Shown: piece by piece, positions 5,052 to 10,532 of the stretch
How the letters are laid out: every line of letters starts with the position of its first letter
How positions within the stretch are numbered: the stretch's first letter is position 1
NCBI GenBank assembly: GCA_017547065.1
Contig: JAFYRC010000139.1
Coordinates: 1-10,532, forward strand
Direction of reading: 5' to 3'
DNA length: 10,532 nt
Origin: Tidjanibacter sp.
GTDB taxonomy: Bacteria; Bacteroidota; Bacteroidia; Bacteroidales; Rikenellaceae
Translations under genes and position numbers: made by a program
Notes under the pieces: model-generated
Told to the model about the DNA's origin: nothing
What the model saw: only the letters and a program-made list of their open reading frames with translations
Database searches by the model: none

Positions 5052-6329
5052 ATGCTTACATTAAAGCAAATTCGTGATGACAAAGAGTTCGCCATTGCCC
5101 GCTTGGCAGTGAAAGGTGTGGATGCCGCAGCAACCATCGACCAGATTTGCGCACTCGACGACGCTCGCAAAGAGCAACAACAGACACTCGATAAGAACCT
5201 TGCAGAGCAGAACGCCGCTGCAAAACAGATAGGCGCACTCTTCGCACAGGGCAAACGTGATGAGGCTGAGGTTATCAAAGCTCGCACCTCGCAGCTCAAA
5301 GAGGAGAGCAAAACCCTCGAGGCTCAGCTCAAAGAGACCACCGACAAGCTCAACGCACTGATCGTGTCACTGCCCAACTTCCCCGCAGCAATCGTTCCCG
5401 AGGGACGCACTGCCGAGGATAATGTGGTGGTGAAACAGGGTGGTGAGATTCCCAGCCTTGGTGAGGGTGCACTGCCCCACTGGGAGTTGGCTTCCAAATA
5501 TGACATCATCGACTTCGAGCTTGGTGTGAAACTCACCGGCGCAGGCTTCCCTGTGTATAAGGGTAAGGGTGCAGCTCTCCAGCGTGCACTCATCACCTAC
5601 TTCCTCGACCAGAACATCGAGGCAGGCTACATGGAGGTTATGCCCCCCATTATGGTTAACGAGGCTTCGGGCTTCGGTACCGGACAGCTGCCCGATAAGG
5701 AGGGTCAGATGTACCACGCAACTGCCGACAACTTCTATATGGTTCCCACCGCAGAGGTGCCCGTTACCAACATCTACCGCGACAGCATCGTGGACGAGAA
5801 GGAACTTCCCATCCGCCTTACCGCCTACACCCCCTGCTTCCGTAGGGAGGCCGGCTCCTATGGTAAGGACGTGCGTGGTCTGAACCGTCTGCACCAGTTC
5901 GACAAGGTGGAGATCGTTCGTATTAACCACCCCGACACCTCGTATGAGGCTCTGGACCAGATGGTTGCTCACGTTGAGAAACTGGTTGCATCGCTGGGTC
6001 TTCCCTATCGCATCGTAAGGCTTTGTGGTGGCGATATGAGCTTCACTTCGGCCCTGACCTACGACTTTGAGGTTTACTCCGCAGCCCAGGGTAGGTGGCT
6101 TGAGGTATCGAGCGTTTCGAACTTCGAGAGCTTCCAGGCTAACCGCCTTAAACTGCGCTACCGCTCGGAGGCCAAGAAGACCGCTTTGGCTCACACACTC
6201 AATGGTAGCTCGCTTGCCCTGCCCCGCATTGTGGCAGCTCTGTTGGAGAACAACCAGACCGAGGAGGGTATTGTTATCCCCGAAGTTCTGCGTCCCTACA
6301 CAAAATTTGGTATAATAAATGGAAAATAA
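5052..6329 (+). CDS. serS: Seryl-tRNA synthetase
   Basis: The 425-residue protein is a typical bacterial class II SerRS that charges tRNA-Ser and tRNA-Sec. Residues 1-105 form the N-terminal antiparallel coiled coil that grips the tRNA long variable arm, rich in E, K, Q and A. The catalytic core follows: the motif 1 region near 167-199, the TAEVP serine-binding loop (233-237), motif 2 with FRREAGSYGKDVRGLNRLHQF (263-283 without the last residue counted as core), EVSSVSNFESFQANR (351-365) and motif 3 NGSSLALPRIVAALLEN (384-400) with the ATP-binding Arg392. The reading frame extends upstream to 4962, but that ATG lies before the promoter and the extra 30 residues are unlike the family; MLTLKQIRDD at 5052 is the conserved SerRS start. 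It is transcribed from its own promoter, divergent from the cyclotransferase operon. Confidence 0.97.
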   Translation: MLTLKQIRDDKEFAIARLAVKGVDAAATIDQICALDDARKEQQQTLDKNLAEQNAAAKQIGALFAQGKRDEAEVIKARTSQLKEESKTLEAQLKETTDKLNALIVSLPNFPAAIVPEGRTAEDNVVVKQGGEIPSLGEGALPHWELASKYDIIDFELGVKLTGAGFPVYKGKGAALQRALITYFLDQNIEAGYMEVMPPIMVNEASGFGTGQLPDKEGQMYHATADNFYMVPTAEVPVTNIYRDSIVDEKELPIRLTAYTPCFRREAGSYGKDVRGLNRLHQFDKVEIVRINHPDTSYEALDQMVAHVEKLVASLGLPYRIVRLCGGDMSFTSALTYDFEVYSAAQGRWLEVSSVSNFESFQANRLKLRYRSEAKKTALAHTLNGSSLALPRIVAALLENNQTEEGIVIPEVLRPYTKFGIINGK

Positions 6330-6332
6330 GGG

Positions 6333-6370
6333 TTGGTAGTAACAAAAAATAACTATATTTGCCCTACCAA
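6333..6370 (+). promoter_or_regulatory. Ferredoxin promoter with flanking inverted repeat
   Basis: TATATTTG (6354-6361) is a consensus -7 box with only a weak -33 (TTGG, 6333-6336, 17-nt spacer). TTGGTAG (6333-6339) and CTACCAA (6364-6370) are perfect inverted repeats 24 nt apart, one on the -33 region and one at the expected transcription start. This arrangement could be an operator. It places the ferredoxin in its own transcription unit after serS. Confidence 0.6.
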
Positions 6371-6402
6371 AACAACATTAAACTTTTTTAACAAGTAGAA
6401 TT

Positions 6403-6570
6403 ATGGCTTACAAAATTGATCCCGAGAAATGTGTAGCTTGTGGTAGCTGCATTGGCGAGTGCCCTGTAGAGGCTATTTCGGCCGGTGATGTTTATGTTAT
6501 TGACGCAGACTTGTGCATCGAGTGTGGTGCTTGCACTGAGGTTTGCCCCAACGAGGCAATCGCATTGTAA
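6403..6570 (+). CDS. 2[4Fe-4S] ferredoxin
   Basis: This 55-residue protein is a complete clostridial-type two-cluster ferredoxin. The first cysteine set is C10-x2-C13-x2-C16-x3-C20-P and the second C38-x2-C41-x2-C44-x3-C48-P, each swapping its fourth cysteine to the other cluster. Both CP and the flanking EAI turns are intact. It is a small soluble low-potential electron carrier for enzymes such as pyruvate:ferredoxin oxidoreductase or hydrogenase, fitting an anaerobe. It starts MAYKIDPEKC and ends NEAIAL. It has its own promoter 42 nt upstream and a strong terminator 22 nt downstream, so it is probably monocistronic. Confidence 0.95.
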   Translation: MAYKIDPEKCVACGSCIGECPVEAISAGDVYVIDADLCIECGACTEVCPNEAIAL

Positions 6571-6592
6571 TCAAAGCGACACAAACGACATC

Positions 6593-6635
6593 AAATAGTA
6601 GAGGCGGTACACTGTGTACCGCCTCTACTATTTTT
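6593..6635 (+). terminator. Strong intrinsic terminator after the ferredoxin gene
   Basis: An 18-bp perfect stem (6593-6610 with 6616-6633) closes a 5-nt ACTGT loop. The stem has a GC-rich core (GAGGCGGTAC) and is followed by T residues to 6635. AAAT at the left arm also gives a short T-run on the other strand, but no reverse gene ends here. Confidence 0.92.
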
Positions 6636-6640
6636 ATGTA

Positions 6641-6672
6641 TTTGCAAACGTGAAAGTTATTTCGTATCTTTA
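6641..6672 (+). promoter_or_regulatory. Promoter of the metalloprotease-lipoprotein operon
   Basis: TTTG (6641-6644) and TATCTTTA (6665-6672) are 20 nt apart, close to the TTTG/TAnnTTTG pattern with one change at the last base. It lies 24 nt before the ATG at 6697 and directly after the ferredoxin terminator. Confidence 0.6.
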
Positions 6673-6696
6673 CGGCAACACAAGCCACTCACTCCA

Positions 6697-8271
6697 ATGA
6701 AGCGTTATCTTGTATATCTTGCGATTGTGGCTATCGTCGCCCTTATTCCATCTTGCCTAAACACGTTGGAACCTCCTTCTGTGGGCAGTGCCAACGAACT
6801 TAACCTCACTGATGAAGAAGCCATTGCAGCCGCCAAAGCCTACTATGATGAGCAGGTTTCTCGCATTGTGGGTGGCGAAGGAAATCAGCCAATGTGGCCT
6901 TGGCAGGCAAAACCACATGCTCCATATGATTTGGGCGAATATGAAATTGTGTGGGAAAGCGGATATGTGAAAAACTACCCAGGGAAAATCCACGTAGATT
7001 TCGACATTATCAAGGAACACGATTTCATCTATTTCCCCGACACTTGTGACCACTTCTCGGGAATGAAACTACGCAGCAGGTTTGTGTCTGTGCAAACGCC
7101 CGACACAACAATACAATACATTGCCACCTACATTCCGCACGAGGCATACTACGATCGTTACTACTCTGTGCGACACGGCGGAGGTAGTATTGGACTGTTG
7201 GAGGTGAATTTCTCGGGTCGAGTTTTACACTCCACTTTGGACGGTTATCATTATGCTACCCATCGTGTGTGGCAAGGAGAGATCACCAAGAAGATTGAAC
7301 TCTACAACGCCCCTCTTATGACAATGCAACAACGTTATGAGGAGTTTTTCAATATTATGGAGAACTACCATGTCGGAGTGTGTAAGTTGGCAGATGCCCT
7401 TGATGACGATATTAATCTTGAAGTTGAGATTGAGGAAATTGTGATTATTCAAGAGCCACAACCTAAACCTAAAAAAGTTCAACGTGGCACAATTTACAAA
7501 TACACTCCTGACCTTTCTTCAATGGATGAATATGTGAAGTTCTACAAACCCATCGGTGGTGGTGGAGGTGGTTCTTCTAATACAGAAGAAGATGATATAC
7601 CAACGAATACCATTGACGGCAAGACACCCGAAGAGGTTTGTGAGGACATCTTCAATAACTACGGCAACTTGGCCGACAGTGTCAAAACGAAGGTCAACAC
7701 GATGATTGCCGAAATTGCAGAGGATTGTATGGGCAAAGAGTTACTTTCGCAGTTGATGGAGAAGAATAGAAGTATTGGGATTTCGTATGACCCAAATACT
7801 CCCATATCCAACCACCAATACAATCCTGACACTCAGACACACAACATAACCCTTAAAAAGGTAGAAAGTGAGGTGTTCTTACACGAGCTTTTTCACGCAT
7901 ATCAGCATACAACAAACACAGTGGGTTCAGCCAATATCGAAATAGAGGCTCAATATGCGAAATATCTTTATATGTTTAGTCACGAAAACTCTGGTGTCTT
8001 GGCTCGATTTGGCATATTCATAGATGGCGGCATGGGAGAACATATTATAAACTTATCAGAATCAATGGAAGACACCTCTGCAGACAGAGAGTCTAACATC
8101 CAAATAACGCTTGCAAAATTTAGAGATTATATGAACGAAATATTGAGTAAAATAAACGAAAAGCTGAAGAAACAAAATAAAGACCCACTTCCACTATATG
8201 AGCTTATACAACAAAGCAGCAATACGACATTTAAGAATATTTCAGAATTAAGAAAAAAATGTAAAAAATGA
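6697..8271 (+). CDS. Surface lipoprotein with C-terminal HELFH zinc-protease domain
   Basis: The 524-residue protein begins with a lipoprotein signal peptide (hydrophobic 4-17, lipobox LIPSC, Cys20). Residues 21-265 are an exported region I do not recognise, ending in an acidic stretch and a PQPKPKK hinge (254-260). A linker with six glycines (287-292) and acidic residues separates it from a C-terminal domain (about 305-524). That domain has the zincin signature HELFH (396-400) within VFLHELFHAYQH, with Glu417 in IEIEAQYAKY as likely third zinc ligand, so it should be an active metallopeptidase. The tail (470-524) is lysine-rich and helical. By my count GC is 45% at 6841-7020 but 27% at 8101-8280, so the C-terminal domain may have a separate origin. 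The modular lipoprotein-linker-enzyme plan resembles Bacteroidetes polymorphic toxins, but a plain surface protease is equally possible. Its stop overlaps the next gene's ATG. Confidence 0.8.
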   Translation: MKRYLVYLAIVAIVALIPSCLNTLEPPSVGSANELNLTDEEAIAAAKAYYDEQVSRIVGGEGNQPMWPWQAKPHAPYDLGEYEIVWESGYVKNYPGKIHVDFDIIKEHDFIYFPDTCDHFSGMKLRSRFVSVQTPDTTIQYIATYIPHEAYYDRYYSVRHGGGSIGLLEVNFSGRVLHSTLDGYHYATHRVWQGEITKKIELYNAPLMTMQQRYEEFFNIMENYHVGVCKLADALDDDINLEVEIEEIVIIQEPQPKPKKVQRGTIYKYTPDLSSMDEYVKFYKPIGGGGGGSSNTEEDDIPTNTIDGKTPEEVCEDIFNNYGNLADSVKTKVNTMIAEIAEDCMGKELLSQLMEKNRSIGISYDPNTPISNHQYNPDTQTHNITLKKVESEVFLHELFHAYQHTTNTVGSANIEIEAQYAKYLYMFSHENSGVLARFGIFIDGGMGEHIINLSESMEDTSADRESNIQITLAKFRDYMNEILSKINEKLKKQNKDPLPLYELIQQSSNTTFKNISELRKKCKK

Positions 8272-8954
8272 AGAAGGTAATATTTTTAGTTGTGATAAAC
8301 TTTTTATCGAGCTTTCAATGCAGTTTTGCACAATACAAAGTGGCCTTGAAAGATGAATATCGGAGCGACACATTGTGGATGGTTAATTATACCTATGTGT
8401 GTGATACTTTAATAAATAGGGTTCATCTCCGCAACATTGACAATAGCGACGATAAGGGACTTGTTGTGTATAAGGATACTGGCGAGCTTCCTGATGGAGA
8501 CTTGTTTGAGTGGAGCCACGTCAACCACATACAAAAACCCATTGAACTTCAACGTAGGATGGCAAAAATTGTCGATGATGCATTTACGGTAGATCAAGCC
8601 GTTTCTTTGAATGGGAAATTCTTAATGATTAAACTCTACATATCATCTGTTACGGGAGAAATAACGGATGTGTATTTTAATTTTCATAAAAGTACCGGAT
8701 ATTCCCAAATTCCGATAGCGGTATTTCGCACCATTGAGTTACAACTCAAAGAGCAGATTGTTTTTGAACTAACCGAGGAGGGGCGCAAGATGAATTATTG
8801 CTACCTTGCGTGGACGCAATGCCCGACGGGATATGTGGCGCCGACCTTGGACCCCGACATGCCATTCGACGGCAGTGGTAGCGGTGGCGGGGGAAATGTG
8901 CAGACCGGCCCTCGTGGCTCAATCATTACCGAGCCGATGGTACCTCAAAAATAA
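8268..8954 (+). CDS. Exported protein of unknown function, paralogue 1
   Basis: The 228-residue protein has a type I signal peptide (1-21, cleavage probably after FA before Q22). I do not recognise the family with certainty. Shared with the next gene are: a YRSDTLWMVNYTY-like segment (31-43), a DDAFTVDQAxSLNGK stretch (103-117), ISSVTGEITDVYFNF (125-139), IPIAVFRTIELQLKEQIVFELTEEGR (148-173), and a C-terminal tail WTQCPTGYVAPTLDPDMPF (182-200) followed by a glycine-rich run and GPRGSI. The core reads like one alpha/beta domain, and the tail looks like a separate short module. It begins with an ATGA overlap on the metalloprotease gene, so the two are translationally coupled. The overlapping start lies in AT-rich DNA (36% GC at 8281-8460). 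It could be a partner, substrate or periplasmic inhibitor of the protease. Confidence 0.82.
   Translation: MKKVIFLVVINFLSSFQCSFAQYKVALKDEYRSDTLWMVNYTYVCDTLINRVHLRNIDNSDDKGLVVYKDTGELPDGDLFEWSHVNHIQKPIELQRRMAKIVDDAFTVDQAVSLNGKFLMIKLYISSVTGEITDVYFNFHKSTGYSQIPIAVFRTIELQLKEQIVFELTEEGRKMNYCYLAWTQCPTGYVAPTLDPDMPFDGSGSGGGGNVQTGPRGSIITEPMVPQK
8811..8855 (+). repeat. 45-bp near-identical segment, copy 1
   Basis: These 45 bases, encoding WTQCPTGYVAPTLDP, match 9519-9563 in the neighbouring paralogue at 44 positions. Similarity continues with gaps through GPRGSI to near the stop codon. The rest of the two genes is far more diverged at DNA level. Confidence 0.85.
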
Positions 8955-8957
8955 AAA

Positions 8958-9659
8958 ATGGAAATGCGTGGCGTGAAATACATAGTGTTGGTTGCTGTGT
9001 TTTTGTTGGTTGCGTCAAGTTTGTCTGCACAGCGAGAGTATCACAATGGAAGGCGAACGGCTGCGGATTACAAGAGCGACACCTTGTATATGGAAAATTA
9101 TGCCTACATCGCCGACACACTTGCGGGAGTGAGGATTTCATTGTACAACCTCCAAAACCATCCGGGTAGAGGAGAGATTGCTTATGCTGATGGAAGCGAG
9201 TTGGATACAACCCAATTTCCGTGGAACATGCCCGATTTTTATGTGGTATCGGATGCCACATTAGACTATATGCAAAGTGTGGTTGATAATGCTTTTTCGG
9301 TTCAACAAGCCGATTCGCTTGATGGTAGAAAGATGAGTATCGTGTTGAACATATCATCAACAGACGGACATGTTACAGATGTATATTTTAACTTTGCATC
9401 GTTTTTTTACTACACCAAGATACCTGTGTCGGTGTTCAGGGATATTGAGGTTAAACTGAAACAGCTTATTTTTGAGTTGACTGATGAAGGGCGCAGACTT
9501 ACTCATTGTCATCTTTCGTGGACGCAATGCCCCACGGGATATGTGGCGCCGACCTTGGACCCCAATATGCCCTTTAATGGTGGTAGTAGTGGCGAGGGAC
9601 ATGTGCAGATGGGCCCTCGTGGCTCAATCGCCACCGAGCCAATGAGGATAGAGAAGTAG
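8958..9659 (+). CDS. Exported protein of unknown function, paralogue 2
   Basis: The 233-residue protein is a paralogue of the gene before it, starting 3 nt after that gene's stop. The start is the ATG at 8958; a second ATG at 8964 would remove two residues. The signal peptide runs to about residue 25 (hydrophobic YIVLVAVFLLVASS, cleavage after LSA before Q). Shared segments are YKSDTLYMENYAY (38-50), DNAFSVQQADSLDGR (110-124), ISSTDGHVTDVYFNF (132-146), IPVSVFRDIEVKLKQ (155-169), IFELTDEGR (171-179) and the tail WTQCPTGYVAPTLDPNMPF (188-206) with GPRGSI after it. Function is unknown. It ends the operon and its stop is only 6 bp from the stop of the convergent rpiB gene, with no hairpin between them. 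Confidence 0.83.
   Translation: MEMRGVKYIVLVAVFLLVASSLSAQREYHNGRRTAADYKSDTLYMENYAYIADTLAGVRISLYNLQNHPGRGEIAYADGSELDTTQFPWNMPDFYVVSDATLDYMQSVVDNAFSVQQADSLDGRKMSIVLNISSTDGHVTDVYFNFASFFYYTKIPVSVFRDIEVKLKQLIFELTDEGRRLTHCHLSWTQCPTGYVAPTLDPNMPFNGGSSGEGHVQMGPRGSIATEPMRIEK
9519..9563 (+). repeat. 45-bp near-identical segment, copy 2
   Basis: This is the partner of 8811-8855, differing at one base (a silent or near-silent change in the CPTG codons). It encodes the same WTQCPTGYVAPTLDP tail. Confidence 0.85.
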
Positions 9660-9665
9660 CCCCTT

Positions 9666-10109
9666 TTATTTACTCTGCTCGTAGCGGGTAATTTTGTCGA
9701 GTCGGGCGGAGTGGCGGTCACCCTCAAACTCCGTTGTAAGCCACTCATCCACAATGGCCTTACCGAGTTCCACGTCGATGAGCCTTGCGCCCATAGCCAA
9801 CACGTTGGCGTCATTGTGTTGGCGGGAGAGGTGGGCCATATTAACATCCAGGCAGAGGGCACAGCGCACACCCTTCACCTTGTTGGCGGCAATGCTGATA
9901 CCAATACCGCTACCGCAAATCACAATGCCCTTCTCGCACTCGCCATTCACCACAGCCTCGCCCACGGCAATGCCATAGTCGGGGTAGTCGGCGCGCTCGG
10001 TAGAGTGGCAACCCTTATCCACGAGGGTGTGTCCTTTGTCGGTGAGGTATGTCTTTATTTCCTCCTTGAATGTGTAGGCTGCATGGTCGCAACCGATGGC
10101 TATTTTCAT
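9666..10109 (-). CDS. rpiB: Ribose-5-phosphate isomerase B
   Basis: The 147-residue protein is a full-length RpiB/LacAB-family sugar-phosphate isomerase, interconverting ribose-5-phosphate and ribulose-5-phosphate in the pentose phosphate pathway. Diagnostic segments are IGCDHAAYTFKE (5-16), ADYPDYG (40-46), GIVICGSGIGISIAANKVKG (61-80) with the active-site Cys65 before the phosphate-binding loop, SRQHNDANVLAMGARL (95-110) with His98, and FEGDRHSARLDKI (128-140). These fit RpiB better than LacA or LacB, and no lactose or galactose genes are nearby. No signal peptide is present, so it is cytoplasmic. The start codon is 21 nt after the stop of the nucleosidase gene, so the two are probably one operon. 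Confidence 0.94.
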   Translation of the reverse strand: MKIAIGCDHAAYTFKEEIKTYLTDKGHTLVDKGCHSTERADYPDYGIAVGEAVVNGECEKGIVICGSGIGISIAANKVKGVRCALCLDVNMAHLSRQHNDANVLAMGARLIDVELGKAIVDEWLTTEFEGDRHSARLDKITRYEQSK

Positions 10110-10130
10110 AGGTCTATAATTTTTTCTACT

Positions 10131-10532
10131 CTACAACTTTTCGAGTACCTCCACAAATGGGGTAAAATCGGTGTGCTCCACCACGAAACGCTCGAAGGCG
10201 TCGGCATCGCAACCCTTTTCGGGGGTGTCGCTCACCATCTTTACAACCATTGCGGGCACGCCGTGCTGGGCGGCAATCTGGCACACTGCCGTGGCCTCCA
10301 TATCGAAGAGGGCCTTGGGGGTGCCAAAGCGCGACTTAATCTCGCCAATCATATCTGCACCCACGAAGCTGTCGCCCGTGTAGATGGTTGCCTCGTCGCT
10401 ACCCTCCAATGTGTAGGGCTTGGTGAGGAAATCCACACCATCGAGCCCCTCGGGCACTCGTGCATCATGATAACGTGCGGTGCTGGGGCACACCACATCG
10501 CCCGTGTTGAAGGCGTCGGAGGCGGCAGCGTA
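10131..10532 (-). CDS. mtnN: 5'-methylthioadenosine/S-adenosylhomocysteine nucleosidase, N-terminus beyond the window
   Basis: The reverse strand is open from base 10532 to a TAG at 10131 (133 residues, N-terminal part missing), and an internal GTG at 10496 is not a plausible start because conserved sequence runs through it. The fragment has the C-terminal half of the nucleoside phosphorylase/nucleosidase fold: GDVVCPSTARYHDARVPEG, then TGDSFVGADMIGEI, FDMEATAVCQIAAQHGVPAM and VVKMVSDTPE. The MEATA segment holds the ribose-binding Met-Glu pair and VSD the catalytic aspartate of MtnN enzymes. It would hydrolyse methylthioadenosine and S-adenosylhomocysteine to adenine and the thioribose. A related nucleosidase such as futalosine hydrolase is less likely but cannot be excluded from half the protein. 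Confidence 0.85.
   Translation of the reverse strand, partial: YAAASDAFNTGDVVCPSTARYHDARVPEGLDGVDFLTKPYTLEGSDEATIYTGDSFVGADMIGEIKSRFGTPKALFDMEATAVCQIAAQHGVPAMVVKMVSDTPEKGCDADAFERFVVEHTDFTPFVEVLEKL

Noticed and set aside
5367..6194. Long reverse-strand reading frame of 275 codons inside serS
   Set aside because: It is the antisense of a well-conserved gene in GC-rich codons and shows no domain of its own.
6593..6635. The 18-bp palindrome as a regulatory protein site or mobile element end
   Set aside because: Its position right after the ferredoxin stop and the T-run on the + strand fit an intrinsic terminator fully.
1..10532. CRISPR array, insertion sequence, integrase or restriction genes
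   Set aside because: No regularly spaced repeats, transposase, recombinase or nuclease-methylase pair is visible; the only repeats are tRNA-derived or within the paralogue pair.

Overview
The window looks like the chromosome of a member of the Bacteroidetes, most likely order Bacteroidales; I cannot place it more finely. The evidence is the promoter style (TAnnTTTG -7 boxes, several with a TTTG-like -33 element about 19-20 nt upstream), near-absent Shine-Dalgarno sites, a FISUMP-type exported protein, and exported proteins whose signal peptides end in ...A-Q. Core genes are moderately GC-rich. The block 6697-9659 is clearly more AT-rich in places.

Layout. 1-714 (-): an exported FISUMP-domain protein cut by the window edge. 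715-1045: no gene. 1046-2109 (-): a tRNA-Gly locus. It has one strong promoter (2079-2109), an orphan 5' half of tRNA-Gly, an intact tRNA-Gly(GCC) with encoded CCA and terminator, a CAT-fold acetyltransferase gene, then an orphan tRNA-Gly 3' tail followed by a second, related terminator. 2199-4970 (-): an overlapping three-gene operon of a glutaminyl-peptide cyclotransferase lipoprotein, an M20D amidohydrolase and a TrmH/SpoU RNA methyltransferase. A compact divergent promoter region (4971-5051) separates it from serS (5052-6329, +). Next come a 55-residue 2[4Fe-4S] ferredoxin (6403-6570) with its own promoter and a strong terminator, and then a three-gene operon (6697-9659, +). That operon encodes a lipoprotein with a C-terminal HELFH zinc-protease domain and two paralogous exported proteins of unknown function. 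Convergent to it, with only 6 bp between stop codons, are rpiB and a partial MTA/SAH nucleosidase gene (-).

How the genes work together. serS, tRNA-Gly and trmH belong to translation and RNA modification. rpiB serves the pentose phosphate pathway, and the nucleosidase clears S-adenosylmethionine by-products. The cyclotransferase and amidohydrolase both act on peptide or N-acyl amino acid chemistry but probably in different compartments.

The two regions most worth a second look are these. (a) The tRNA-Gly locus reads like a tRNA gene split by a segment carrying a replacement tRNA and an acetyltransferase. (b) The 6697-9659 operon pairs a surface lipoprotein of modular, toxin-like architecture with two exported paralogues that share a nearly identical 3' segment.
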